A stretch of DNA of 64,000 nucleotides from Actinomycetales bacterium (GTDB lineage: Bacteria > Actinomycetota > Actinomycetes > Mycobacteriales > Micromonosporaceae): NCBI GenBank assembly GCA_002919305.1, contig PKFB01000051.1:32001-96000 (forward strand), written 5' to 3'. This document shows positions 43,368-52,483 of the stretch, piece after piece; positions within the stretch are counted from its first letter, which is position 1; the number at the start of each line of letters is the position of its first letter. The position numbers were made by a program, and so were the translations under genes. The notes below the pieces were generated by a model that did no database searches, had not been told where the DNA came from, and saw only the letters and a list, made by a program, of their open reading frames with translations.

Positions 43368-45014
43368 ATGACTGATCAACCGTTGGCGGGAGCCCGGATC
43401 GCGATCCTCATCGAAAGTCAATACATCCCTAGCGAGCTGAGGATCTACCAAGAACGGTTCACCGAGTACGGGGCGACGGTCGATCTGGTGTCCCGCCTGT
43501 GGGGACAACCCAGTCTGCGTTTCTACTCCACTGTGGAGCCCACCGACGAGCAGAACGTGCCACCGGTCGAATGGGTGGAGGTCAGCATCGATGTCGATGC
43601 GGTGGATCCCTCCAGCTACGACGCGGTGATCGCGGTGGCGAACTACCCGACGGTGCGGATGCGGTACAACACGCCTCCTCGCACGAGCGAGGAGGCGCCT
43701 GTCACCGCACGCGAAGCGCCGGTGGTGCGGTTCTTCCGGCGGGCCATGGCGGACCGGCGGGTCATCAAGGCCGCCCCGTGTCACGCCCTGTGGCTACTGA
43801 CTCCAGCGCCGGATCTGCTGGCCGGGCGACGAGTGACCTGTAACCCGGTCCTGATCGCCGATGTGATCAACGCCGGCGGCGTCTACGTCCCCTTCGCGGA
43901 AGGGACCCCGGAGTCCGAGCAGGTCGCGGTCGACGATGACCTGGTGACCAGCACGTCCTGGCACGCCACCGAAAAACTCGTCGCCACGGTGCGGGACCTC
44001 ATCCTGGCCCGGCGGGATCCGGAATGGCGGGCGACCGAACCGGTGCGGGCGGGGTACGCGGAGTGGAGCGCCTCGCCCTTCCCGCGTACCGAAGACGCCA
44101 CCTCACTGACCGGATCGCTCGCGCCGGGAGCCACCGGGGACGGGGGACCACAGTGGGAACGCACCCGGCGGGTCTTGGTCCTGCTGTCGGAGTGGGGCTA
44201 CTGGGGTGAGGAGTTGGTCGGGCCCGTGGAGGAGCTCGATAAGGCCGGCTACGAGGTGGACTTCATCACGCCCAACGGTCGGCGTCCCAACGCCATCCCC
44301 GCGAGCCTGGATCCCAACTTCTTCGACCCACCGCTCAACCGACCCATCACCACCCCGGAGATGGCGGCCAAGGCACAGGAGTTCGACGACCCGTCCACCG
44401 AGAGCGGCAAACGCCTGGAGCATCCACTCAGCCTGGCCGAGTGGTTCCCGCAGCGGCCGTACTACTCCGCGCCGCAGGCGGTCCGACTGCTGGAGGCGTA
44501 CCAGCGGGCGGTGGAGCAGGCCAGCCGACAAGTCGCCCGGTACGATGCCCTGCTCATCGTGGGCGGCTCCGGTCCGATCGTCGACCTGGCCAATAACCGG
44601 CGGGTGCACGACTTGATCCTGGCCTTCTACCGGGCGGGCAAGCCGATCGCCGCCGAGTGCTACGGGGTCACCTGCCTAGCGTTCGCCCGGGACCTGAACG
44701 AACGCAAGAGCATCATCTCCGGCAAGCACGTCACCGGCCACTGCCTGGAGTACGACTACCTGGACGGCACCAGCTTTGTGGAGGCGCGAGGCAAGTACCT
44801 CAACTTCAACATGGGGCCTCCGCCGTACCCGCTGGAGTTCATCCTGCGGGACGCTACCGCTCCCGACGGGGCCTTCCACGGCAACTTCGGCCACCCGACC
44901 AGCGTCATCGTGGACTACCCGTTCATCACCGGACGCTCCACACCCGACAGTGTGCTGACCGGGCAGAAGCTGATCGAGGTGCTCGACCACGGACTGCGGA
45001 GGTGGGGGTGGTGA
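43368..45014 (+). CDS. Tandem DJ-1/PfpI-family protein
   Basis: A 548-residue protein with two class I glutamine-amidotransferase-like domains. The first (about 8-220) has RIAILIESQYIPSEL and a candidate nucleophile Cys138 in IKAAPCHALWLL. The second (about 262-545) has RVLVLLSEWGYWGEELVGPVEEL, a PNGRRPNAIPASLDP segment and the nucleophile elbow IAAECYGVTCL (Cys431), as in Hsp31-like chaperone/glyoxalase proteins. Known members degrade peptides, detoxify glyoxals or act as chaperones. Two full domains in one chain are uncommon. It lies 38 bp after the AGE-like gene and overlaps the next gene by 4 bp. Confidence 0.85.
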   Translation: MTDQPLAGARIAILIESQYIPSELRIYQERFTEYGATVDLVSRLWGQPSLRFYSTVEPTDEQNVPPVEWVEVSIDVDAVDPSSYDAVIAVANYPTVRMRYNTPPRTSEEAPVTAREAPVVRFFRRAMADRRVIKAAPCHALWLLTPAPDLLAGRRVTCNPVLIADVINAGGVYVPFAEGTPESEQVAVDDDLVTSTSWHATEKLVATVRDLILARRDPEWRATEPVRAGYAEWSASPFPRTEDATSLTGSLAPGATGDGGPQWERTRRVLVLLSEWGYWGEELVGPVEELDKAGYEVDFITPNGRRPNAIPASLDPNFFDPPLNRPITTPEMAAKAQEFDDPSTESGKRLEHPLSLAEWFPQRPYYSAPQAVRLLEAYQRAVEQASRQVARYDALLIVGGSGPIVDLANNRRVHDLILAFYRAGKPIAAECYGVTCLAFARDLNERKSIISGKHVTGHCLEYDYLDGTSFVEARGKYLNFNMGPPPYPLEFILRDATAPDGAFHGNFGHPTSVIVDYPFITGRSTPDSVLTGQKLIEVLDHGLRRWGW

Positions 45015-46774
45015 CCACACTGCGGTCCCCGTCTCGGGAACGGTCCAGAGTCACGACCACCGGACACCGTCGGCTGCTGGAACAGCTGCGAGCCGACGGT
45101 GTCCGGCACCTGTTCGGCAACCCCGGCTCCAGCGAGGAAGGGCTGCTGGACGAGGTCGCGCGGTTCCCCGATATCGAATATGTGCTCGGCCTGCAGGAGG
45201 CGGCGCTGGTCTGCATGGCCGACGGGTACGCCCAGGCGACCCACCGCCCCAGCGTCGTGTTGCTCCACAGCGGAGTCGGGCTGGGGAACGCGATCGGCAG
45301 CATCTACCACGCGATGCGGCGTCACACCCCCATGGTGGTGTTGGTCGGGGAGGCTGGCGTCACCTACGACGCCCTGGACGCTCACATGGCCGCGGATCTG
45401 GTGGCGATGGCCCGGCCGGTGACGAAGTACGCGGCCCGAGCCATCGACCAGGAGAGCCTGTTGCGGCTGTACCGCCGCTGCGCGAAGATCGCCGCCACCC
45501 CACCGTGGGGGCCGACGCTGCTGGCGGTGCCTCAGGACATCCTGGACCAGCCCAACGACGAACCGGTGCTGCCGACCCAGGTACCCGACACCCGGGTGCT
45601 GCCCGAACCCGAGACCGTCGAGCAGGCGGCGCGGCTGCTGGCGGGTGCGACCTCACCGGTGATTCTGGTCGGGGACGGGATCGCCGCCAGTGATGCCGTG
45701 GACGCCCTGGTGCAGTTCGCCGAGGCCTGGGGCGCCCCGGTGCGGGGCGTGATGGCCTCGGAACTGCTCATGCCGTGGACGCATCCGTTGTGGAACGGCC
45801 TCACCGGCCACATGTTCGGAGAGGTCAGCGCCGCGGCGGTGGCCGACGCTGACGCGGTGCTGGTCTGCGGCACCTACCTGTTCCCGGACGTGTTCGCGCT
45901 CACCAGCAGCCCGTTCCGGCCTGACGCCACCGTGGTGCATGTCGATCTGGACGCGTTCGCCATCGCCAAGAACCACCCGGTGACCCTGGGCCTGGTCAGC
46001 GACCCCCAGTTGACACTGCGGGCGTTGACCGACGCTCTCAAGCGGGTGATGACCGACGAGCAGCGGGACGCGGCGGCCCAGCGGGTAGCTCGATATCGCA
46101 AGGAGAGCGAGCTGGCTCTGGAGGAGCGGCGCCGAGAGGACCAGCGGCATCGGAACGATGTCCCGTTGCGTATGTCGGCGGTGGCGGCGGTCCTGGCGGA
46201 GCTGGCGCCCGAGGACACCATCCTGTTCGACGAGTCGCTCACCTACTCACCAGAGCTCACTCGCTGGCTGCCGCCGCGTACCCCTGGGACGTTCTTCCAG
46301 ACCCCGGGCGGCACCCTGGGGGTCGGGCTGCCAGGGGCGGTAGGGGTGAAGCTGGCCCGGCCGGACCGGATGGTCATCGGTCTGACCGGTGACGGCGGTG
46401 CGATGTACACGTTCCAGGCGCTGTGGACTGCGGCGCACCACCACATCGCCGCCAAGATGATTGTCTGCCACAACGCCAGCTACCGGCTGCTGAAAGAGAA
46501 CATCGTCGACTACTGGCGGGATAGGGGATGGGATCCGGCGGCACGAGAGTTCCCACCGTTCTTCGACCTCACCACGCCACGCGTCGACTTCGTGGAACTG
46601 GCTCACGCGCTAGGAGTACCGGGGGCCCGGGTCACGACACCGGCCGAGATTGAACCGACGCTGCGCTCCATGCTCGACCACCCCGGCCCATACCTGGTGG
46701 AGGTCGCCTTGGAGCGAGACGTCGCCATCGAACCCGACAAAGCGTTGGAGCGCGAGGCGATCACCGGGGGATGA
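45011..46774 (+). CDS. Thiamine-diphosphate enzyme, benzoylformate-decarboxylase-like
   Basis: A 587-residue protein from GTG 45011, overlapping the stop of the PfpI gene (GTGA) with GGAGG upstream; the open frame extends to 44657 in the other gene and is not used. N-terminal ThDP-PYR domain: HLFGNPGSSEEGLL and VLGLQEAALVCMADGYAQAT (Glu63 contacts the cofactor), then LLHSGVGLGNAIGSIYHAMRRHTPMVV, whose His86 matches the catalytic histidine of benzoylformate decarboxylase. A central TPP_M domain follows; then the ThDP-PP motif GDGGAMYTFQALWTAAHHHIAAKMIVCHN. Decarboxylates or ligates 2-oxo acids. The carboligation or decarboxylation substrate is not deducible. Confidence 0.88.
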   Translation: MTTLRSPSRERSRVTTTGHRRLLEQLRADGVRHLFGNPGSSEEGLLDEVARFPDIEYVLGLQEAALVCMADGYAQATHRPSVVLLHSGVGLGNAIGSIYHAMRRHTPMVVLVGEAGVTYDALDAHMAADLVAMARPVTKYAARAIDQESLLRLYRRCAKIAATPPWGPTLLAVPQDILDQPNDEPVLPTQVPDTRVLPEPETVEQAARLLAGATSPVILVGDGIAASDAVDALVQFAEAWGAPVRGVMASELLMPWTHPLWNGLTGHMFGEVSAAAVADADAVLVCGTYLFPDVFALTSSPFRPDATVVHVDLDAFAIAKNHPVTLGLVSDPQLTLRALTDALKRVMTDEQRDAAAQRVARYRKESELALEERRREDQRHRNDVPLRMSAVAAVLAELAPEDTILFDESLTYSPELTRWLPPRTPGTFFQTPGGTLGVGLPGAVGVKLARPDRMVIGLTGDGGAMYTFQALWTAAHHHIAAKMIVCHNASYRLLKENIVDYWRDRGWDPAAREFPPFFDLTTPRVDFVELAHALGVPGARVTTPAEIEPTLRSMLDHPGPYLVEVALERDVAIEPDKALEREAITGG

Positions 46775-49221
46775 GCGCCATGGGGACGATCAGCGTTGAC
46801 TTTATCTACTACACCGGCCTGCACCAGCCGTTGTTCAGCAACGTGCGGTTGTGCGGAGGGTGGGATGCTACCGGCTCTCCCAGCGAGCAGTGGAGCATCA
46901 TCGACATGATCGAGGTACGCGGGGAGGACGGCTGCCCCGCGTACCGGGCCAGAGTGGAGTTTCCTGACACCCACATCGGCGCGGTGTACCCCTGGGGGGT
47001 TCTCTACGACGGGCCCGCAGGCAAAGACCTCTGGGGCATCGTGACCGAGGTCAACGACCAGTTCTCCACCGTTCGACACCGCTACTTCACCCTTACCGAG
47101 TCCACCGGCCCGCAGCGGTACTGGTTGAACACCAGTCGTCGCCTGGGGGCCAATAAGCGGTGGGATGCCGGCGCTGAGTCTCCGCGGCTGGAGTTCGCGG
47201 TGTGGGCACCCAACGCTCAGCAGGTGTCGGTGGTATTCGGCGATTTGGACAGCGGCTACATCGCCGATGACGGCACCGGTATCAACCTCCAGATCGGTCG
47301 GATCCCCATGACCCGGGGAGCGGATGGGGTCTGGACCACCGACCCCGCCGAGCCCCGGCTCGCCGACTTTCATGCCCTGGTCGGCCACCCGTACATGTTC
47401 GAGGTGGTCAAGGACGACGGGACCACGGCGTACCGCAGCGACCTGTACTCACGGTGTCAGATCGGTAAGGGAAAGATCAATCCGGCGCAGCTGGGGCCTG
47501 GGGAGTCGTTCTCCGGTCGGTACCAGGATCTCGACGGCACCGTCAGTTGCTCTGTGGTGGTCGATCCCGAACGGGTGTCGACGCTGTTCGATCAGCAGGA
47601 CGGCCCGGACAAGCAGTGGTCGTCCGAGGAGGAGTTCTGGGCTGACGAGTTTGACCCGGCCAGGCCGCTGCCGTCCCGGATCGATGACCTGGTCATCTAC
47701 GAGATGCACGTCGGTGGCCTAGGGGTGGAGGACGTGGACCGGTTCGGTGTCGCGCCCGCTGGTGACCTGGCCGACGCCATGGAGCTGATCGATTACCTCA
47801 GTGAGCTGGGGGTGAACGCGATCCAGCTGCTTCCCATCGCCGAATTCGAGGGTGTGGCTTCCTGGGGGTACGGGATCTCGCACTTCTTCGCCGTGGAATA
47901 CAGCGGTGGTGGGCGTGACCAGCTCAAACACTTCATCCGGGCGTGCCATCGCAAAGGCATCGCGGTCATCTTGGACGTGGTCTACAACCACTACCACCAT
48001 TTCGCGGAACGCGCCGAGTGGATGTACGACTCCAACACCCCGTCCCGGAACATCTACTACTGGTACGAGGGGCGGGAGTCCGACTACCCGGATCCCACCG
48101 GCGGATACGTGAACAACATCTCCACCGGTTGGGCGCCCCGGTTCTGGGAGGAGCAGGTCCGCCAGATGCTGATCTCCAGCGCGCTGGTGGCCCTCACCGA
48201 ATTCCACATCGACGGCTTCCGGGTGGACCAGACCACGTCGATTCATGACTACGCCACGCTCAACGCCGACGGTCGGCGGCTGGACAACGCCAACGCGTTC
48301 GGCGCCAAGTTCCTACGGGAGCTGACCCGGACCCTGCGGCTGGTCAAACCCAATGTCTTCCTCATCGCCGAGGATCACTCGGGCTGGGACGCGGTGACCA
48401 AGCCCGTGGACGCCGGCGGTTTGGGCTTCGACGCCTCGTGGTACGCCGAGTTCTACCACAACCTGGCCGGGGACACCGGCCGTCTTGACACGGCGAACCT
48501 GCTCACCACGGCGGGATTCGGGGACAATCGTCCGCTGGCGATGGATCGTTTCGCCGAGGTGCTGCGGGAAAGCGCCCACCACAAGGTGGTCTACCACGAG
48601 TCCCACGACGAGGCTGGCAACTCCCGATTCGCAGGTGGTGACTCGGGGCGGACCGTGGCGATCGCGGTCCGGGACGCGCCGCTGGTCGGGGAGACCCGGC
48701 GGTACGCGGAGGCGCGCGCCCGATTCGCCGCCGGTATGACGTTGCTGTCCCCGGGGATCCCCATGTTCTTCATGGGGGAGGAGGTCGCCGCCACCGAGGA
48801 CTACCGGTACGACGACTTCATCTGGCATCGCACCAACCTCGTCAAGGCGGCTCAGGGCGATGCCCGCCACATGTTCACCTTCTACCAGGACCTGATTCGG
48901 CTCCGTCTGACGCATCCGGCGGTGCGCTCCCACCAGATCGATGTGTTCCATGCGGACAACACCAACCGGGTGCTGGGGATACACCGACCCGGCACGGATG
49001 AGGAGATCCTGGTCCTGGCGAGCCTGAATGATCACCCCTTTGTACCCGGGTACCGGTTCCGGAACGCTCCCGACGGTACCTGGCGGGAGATCTTCAACAG
49101 CGATGCCGCGTTCTATGGGGGGTGGAACGAAGGCAACGGCGGCATGGAACTGACCACGGTTGATGGGCGTTTGGAGGCGGTCCTGCCTCGGGCCGGGTTC
49201 GTGGTGCTTCAGCGTGTCTGA
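46771..49221 (+). CDS. GH13 alpha-amylase-family enzyme (branching/hydrolysing type)
   Basis: An 816-residue protein whose ATG overlaps the previous stop (ATGA). The first 180 residues are beta-sandwich (carbohydrate-binding and E-set-like; LEFAVWAPNAQQVSVVFGDL). The TIM barrel runs from YEMHVGGLGVEDVDRF to about 720 with nucleophile Asp486 (GFRVDQTTS), acid/base Glu534 (FLIAEDHSG) and Asp613 (ESHDEAG). AVILDVVYNHY and GIPMFFMGEE are the other conserved regions. The domain layout is that of glycogen branching enzymes or malto-oligosyl-trehalose hydrolases, but length and context differ. All three catalytic acids are present, so it should be active on an alpha-glucan or alpha-glucoside. No signal peptide. 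Confidence 0.85.
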   Translation: MSAMGTISVDFIYYTGLHQPLFSNVRLCGGWDATGSPSEQWSIIDMIEVRGEDGCPAYRARVEFPDTHIGAVYPWGVLYDGPAGKDLWGIVTEVNDQFSTVRHRYFTLTESTGPQRYWLNTSRRLGANKRWDAGAESPRLEFAVWAPNAQQVSVVFGDLDSGYIADDGTGINLQIGRIPMTRGADGVWTTDPAEPRLADFHALVGHPYMFEVVKDDGTTAYRSDLYSRCQIGKGKINPAQLGPGESFSGRYQDLDGTVSCSVVVDPERVSTLFDQQDGPDKQWSSEEEFWADEFDPARPLPSRIDDLVIYEMHVGGLGVEDVDRFGVAPAGDLADAMELIDYLSELGVNAIQLLPIAEFEGVASWGYGISHFFAVEYSGGGRDQLKHFIRACHRKGIAVILDVVYNHYHHFAERAEWMYDSNTPSRNIYYWYEGRESDYPDPTGGYVNNISTGWAPRFWEEQVRQMLISSALVALTEFHIDGFRVDQTTSIHDYATLNADGRRLDNANAFGAKFLRELTRTLRLVKPNVFLIAEDHSGWDAVTKPVDAGGLGFDASWYAEFYHNLAGDTGRLDTANLLTTAGFGDNRPLAMDRFAEVLRESAHHKVVYHESHDEAGNSRFAGGDSGRTVAIAVRDAPLVGETRRYAEARARFAAGMTLLSPGIPMFFMGEEVAATEDYRYDDFIWHRTNLVKAAQGDARHMFTFYQDLIRLRLTHPAVRSHQIDVFHADNTNRVLGIHRPGTDEEILVLASLNDHPFVPGYRFRNAPDGTWREIFNSDAAFYGGWNEGNGGMELTTVDGRLEAVLPRAGFVVLQRV

Positions 49222-49302
49222 GCCCGTGCGGGAGCCGGGCCGTACCAACCACTGAAAGCTGCGCGCTGTCCGGAAGCGAGCGCGGCAGTGGCGCCCCAAG
49301 CG

Positions 49303-49325
49303 GGCTCCCCGAACCGCGGGGAGCC
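49303..49325 (+). terminator. Hairpin between GH13 and VOC genes
   Basis: GGCTCCCC (49303-49310) and GGGGAGCC (49318-49325) form a perfect 8-bp stem with a 7-nt loop, 20 bp before the next start codon. It may attenuate transcription between the two halves of the operon; there is no U-tract. Confidence 0.45.
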
Positions 49326-49345
49326 ACAGAAGAAAGGAGGCGCCG

Positions 49346-49810
49346 ATGAACGCCTCAGTTGGGACCGAGGCCGGTGCCGAACTGGGTATCCGGTCATTGT
49401 CGGCCTGCATCTCGGTCGGTGACCTGGACGCGTGTGCGGCCTGGTACGCCGAGCATCTGGGCTTCACCGTCGTTCAGTCGTGGGAGTTTCCCGAGCTAGC
49501 GGCACGGGTCGCCTACCTGGAAGGGCATGGGGCCCGGCTAGAGCTGCTGGAGCAACGGGATGCTGAGCCGGCCCCGCGGTCAGATCCGCCCGGGCACGGT
49601 GCCCCGCACGGAGTCACCCAGCTTGTCTGTTACGTCGCCGACATCAACGCCGCATTGGCGTACGTCCGGCAGCGTGGGCTGACGATCGCGATGGATGTGA
49701 GCACACTGCCGGAGTTGAATATCGCGGCTTTCTTTATCCGTGATCTAGAGGGAAACCTCATCGAATTCATCGAATACTCTCCCAGCGAGAGCAGCGGAGG
49801 CCAAAAATGA
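49346..49810 (+). CDS. VOC (glyoxalase/bleomycin-resistance/dioxygenase) family protein
   Basis: A 154-residue protein with AAAGGAGG before the ATG. Two beta-alpha-beta-beta-beta repeats: LSACISVGDLDACAAWYAEHLGF...YLEGHGARLELLEQ, then HGVTQLVCYVADINAALAYVRQRGL...AAFFIRDLEGNLIEFIEYS. The DLEGNLIEFIE strand supplies the usual C-terminal Glu/Asp metal ligand. VOC enzymes catalyse isomerisation, epimerisation, ring opening or conjugation through metal-enolate chemistry. The function here is undetermined. It overlaps the next gene by 4 bp. Confidence 0.85.
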   Translation: MNASVGTEAGAELGIRSLSACISVGDLDACAAWYAEHLGFTVVQSWEFPELAARVAYLEGHGARLELLEQRDAEPAPRSDPPGHGAPHGVTQLVCYVADINAALAYVRQRGLTIAMDVSTLPELNIAAFFIRDLEGNLIEFIEYSPSESSGGQK

Positions 49811-50253
49811 CAATGGGAACTGAGATGACGCGTACCACGGAGATGGTGGCGCGTCGCTGGTTCGATGCCTTGACGTCAGGCGACACCAATACCGCGATGG
49901 ATTGCCTTGCCCCAGACGTCGAATGGATCAACTACACGCCAGTTCCCGGCTACAACACCGATATGACGTGGATAGGGACCTACCACGGCCGGGATGAGGT
50001 GTTGAAGAGCCTACAGAAGTTCCTCAGCCTGGTGGATGTCAGAACCGAACGCCTGGTGCGGCTGATCGTGAACGGGGAGGAGGCTGCTGGAGTTATCCAT
50101 GAGGAGTCGGTTGTCAAAGAAACCGGAATGGAATTTGTCATTGAATTTGTTCAATGGCTGACTGTCCGTGACGGAAAGATCGTGCGATGGAAGTCTTACA
50201 CTGACCCGTCGCCCATCATTCGGGCGCTCCGGGGGGATCGAGGGTCGCTATGA
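49807..50253 (+). CDS. SnoaL-like (NTF2-superfamily) protein
   Basis: A 148-residue protein whose ATG overlaps the VOC stop. MVARRWFDALTSGDTNTAMDCLAPDVEWINY is the typical first helix and strand of SnoaL/NTF2-like proteins; GTYHGRDEVLKSLQKFL and FVQWLTVRDGKIVRWKSYTDPSPI complete the cone fold. Family members are polyketide cyclases, isomerases or small-ligand binders. Overlaps the ankyrin gene start by 4 bp. Confidence 0.85.
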   Translation: MTMGTEMTRTTEMVARRWFDALTSGDTNTAMDCLAPDVEWINYTPVPGYNTDMTWIGTYHGRDEVLKSLQKFLSLVDVRTERLVRLIVNGEEAAGVIHEESVVKETGMEFVIEFVQWLTVRDGKIVRWKSYTDPSPIIRALRGDRGSL

Positions 50254-51281
50254 GCGTGCAGCTAGTGACTGCGGCGTGGAATGGGGACATCGACCAGGTG
50301 ACGGCGGCGCTGCAGGCCGGCGTTGACCCCAACACCCGGGATCCCGCCAACGGCCTGACGGTGCTGATGATCGCCGCCGGCAGGGGCGATATCGCGATGG
50401 TCGAGACGCTCCTGAAAGCCGGCGCTGATCCGTTAGCGGTGGACAGCCAGGCAGGAGCGAGTGTTTTGCACAAGGCGGTGCAGGGCGGCAACCTGCGGGT
50501 GGTCCAGCGGCTCGTGGAGGCCGGCGCCTTCGTCGACGCGGTCGCGCCGACCACCGGGCACACCCCAGTGATGGACGCGTTGTGGTTCAAGTACCCCGAC
50601 ATCGTCGATTACCTGCTCAACCATGGCGCCACGCTGCATCTGATGACCCACTACGGCTTCTCCTTCGAGGAGCACATCAAATACGAGCTGAACGTCAACA
50701 GATACGGCAAGGAGAAGCTGCAGCGCGCTGCGGAGTCGGTACAACACCGTGAAGACCGGGACGCCGAGCTGATCCGTCAGCAACGTCTGATGGCGGCCGT
50801 GGTCGCCGGTGATTTGGCCGGGGTGCGTCGTGAGTTGGCCAACGGCGCCGAGGTCGACGCCCGGTACCCGATGGTCAACAGCTTCAACGACGGCCACACT
50901 CCCTTGCTGGTCGCCTGCCGAGAGGGGCACGTGGAGATCGCCCGGGCGTTGCTGGAGGCGGGGGCCGACGTCAACGCCGTTGAGCCGGTATTCGGCGCGG
51001 TACCACTTCATAAAGCCGTGTATAACGGGCGGGTCGACATCACCGAGCTGCTGGTGTCCTGTCCCGGGATCAACCTCGACTACCAGGGCGCCACGAACGG
51101 ATACACCCCGCTGCATGACGCGCTGTGGCACGGCTATGACGACTGCGCGCGCGTTCTGGTGCAGGCCGGCGCCCGGTTGGACCTGCGGGGGCACGACGGT
51201 AAGACCCCGTACGACATCGCGGTGGAGACCTTCGGCAGCGACCACGACATTGTCCGTGCGGTCCGTGGGACTGGTGACTAG
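50250..51281 (+). CDS. Ankyrin-repeat protein
   Basis: A 343-residue protein, ATG overlapping the SnoaL-like stop. About eight ankyrin-type repeats are visible, e.g. NGLTVLMIAAGRGDIAMVETLLKAGADP, GHTPLLVACREGHVEIARALLEAGADVNA and GYTPLHDALWHGYDDCARVLVQAGARLDL. A charged helical insert around residues 150-185 (YGKEKLQRAAESVQHREDRDAEL) divides the repeats. No signal peptide, so cytosolic. Probably a scaffold or partner for enzymes of the operon, an inference from its position in the middle of a translationally coupled trio. Confidence 0.88.
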   Translation: MSVQLVTAAWNGDIDQVTAALQAGVDPNTRDPANGLTVLMIAAGRGDIAMVETLLKAGADPLAVDSQAGASVLHKAVQGGNLRVVQRLVEAGAFVDAVAPTTGHTPVMDALWFKYPDIVDYLLNHGATLHLMTHYGFSFEEHIKYELNVNRYGKEKLQRAAESVQHREDRDAELIRQQRLMAAVVAGDLAGVRRELANGAEVDARYPMVNSFNDGHTPLLVACREGHVEIARALLEAGADVNAVEPVFGAVPLHKAVYNGRVDITELLVSCPGINLDYQGATNGYTPLHDALWHGYDDCARVLVQAGARLDLRGHDGKTPYDIAVETFGSDHDIVRAVRGTGD

Positions 51282-51382
51282 GCGCCTTTGTGACAAAGCC
51301 GCTTTCATCAGCGCTCCGACCGGCCACGGCACAAACCCAAACCGCGGCTCCACACCATAGAAGGCTATGAAAGGCGCCCATC

Positions 51383-51691
51383 ATGTTGTTCTACGTCCAA
51401 ATGCGTTGGAATCACGAAGGCCGGATCTCTCTGGATGAACTGTGGGAGATTGAGGAGCGCGAGGTAGAGCACGCCCAGGAAACCATCGACTCCGGGATGG
51501 TGGTCGGGATATGGAAGGTCGCCGCCCAGAAGCGGGTTATCGCGGTGGTCGATGTGGAATCCATTGACGAGCTCGACCGCACCGCCCTGGGGCGGCTGCC
51601 AATGCGCGAGTATCTCGATTTCGAAGTGGTCTGGCCGCTGCGGGATTACCGTAGTTTCGGGGAGGACGTGCGGAAACGGTACCGGGTGTGA
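51383..51691 (+). CDS. Muconolactone-isomerase-like protein
   Basis: A 102-residue protein with AAAGG before the ATG. MLFYVQMRWNHEGRISLDELWEIEEREVEHAQETIDSG and WKVAAQKRVIAVVDVESIDELDRTALGRLPMREYLDFEVVWPL follow the ferredoxin-like muconolactone delta-isomerase fold, including the conserved E-x-A/V-x-A-Q-x-x-x-x-x-G and L-P-x-x-x-x-x-D/E regions. Could isomerise a lactone or be a related small binding protein. Stand-alone member in this operon, 101 bp after the ankyrin gene. Confidence 0.8.
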   Translation: MLFYVQMRWNHEGRISLDELWEIEEREVEHAQETIDSGMVVGIWKVAAQKRVIAVVDVESIDELDRTALGRLPMREYLDFEVVWPLRDYRSFGEDVRKRYRV

Positions 51692-51784
51692 TCAGCACCG
51701 GACCGGCGTGGCGTACGTGACACCGGACGCCGATGCCCTGGCCGATGTTGGAGCGCCACTCCGGACTCTCACGGAGAGAATGCG

Positions 51785-52483
51785 ATGATTCATCAATTTA
51801 TCTTCGCGGCGCCGAAACCCGGCATGAGCAGAAAGCAGTTCCAGGACTACTGGGTGAACGTTCACGCCACGAAGTACGCCAGCAAGATCCCGCAGATCAA
51901 GCGATACATGGTCGACACTCGGATCCCGTTTGACGGTGACCGGGGGAAGCCGAAGCTGCCACATCAGGGGATCGCCGAGATCTGGTTGGAGAACGAGGAG
52001 GAGCAGTTGGCCTCCCTGCAGTCCCCGGAGTACCTGCAGGGAGCACGGCAGGACGAGCCCAACTGGGCCGCGTTCTGGCTCACCATCGCCTTGGACACCA
52101 CCGAACACGAGATCCTGGCGGGGGCGCCTTTGACCACGCCCCGGCCCACCTGGGTGAAGCTGACCACGCTGCTGAAACGCGCTCCTGGCATGTCGCTGGA
52201 CGACTACCGGCGCCAGACGTTGGAGACGTACGCGCCGCTGGTCACCAAGCTCCCCGGGCTGCGGCGTTACCTGCACTGCCACACCAGGGATACCGCGTAC
52301 ACCTTCGGCGAGACCAGCTTCGACAGCGTCGAGCAGCTCTGGTTCGACGACCTGTACGCGCTGGATGTGGCGTTGCGGACGGCGTACTACACCGAGCGGG
52401 TAGCGCCGACCTTGGAGCGGCTAGTGAATCCAGCGTACGTGTTCACCATGGCCGCCACCGAGAACTGGATCATCGGCCCTTGA
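51785..52483 (+). CDS. EthD-domain protein, two copies
   Basis: A 232-residue protein starting at ATG 51785 with GGAGA upstream. Two EthD-like (dimeric alpha-beta barrel) modules: MIHQFIFAAPKPGMSRKQFQDYWVNVHATKYASKIPQIKRYMVD and, from about residue 122, KLTTLLKRAPGMSLDDYRRQTLETYAPLVTKLPGLRRYLHCHTRD. EthD-type proteins assist in ring opening, decarboxylation or dehydration of quinoid or polyketide substrates. Last gene of the operon, followed by a strong terminator. Confidence 0.88.
   Translation: MIHQFIFAAPKPGMSRKQFQDYWVNVHATKYASKIPQIKRYMVDTRIPFDGDRGKPKLPHQGIAEIWLENEEEQLASLQSPEYLQGARQDEPNWAAFWLTIALDTTEHEILAGAPLTTPRPTWVKLTTLLKRAPGMSLDDYRRQTLETYAPLVTKLPGLRRYLHCHTRDTAYTFGETSFDSVEQLWFDDLYALDVALRTAYYTERVAPTLERLVNPAYVFTMAATENWIIGP

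Noticed and set aside
44657..45010. Upstream extension of the ThDP enzyme frame
   Set aside because: Lies inside the tandem PfpI gene in another frame; the sequence is not ThDP-like until the GTG at 45011, which has GGAGG before it.
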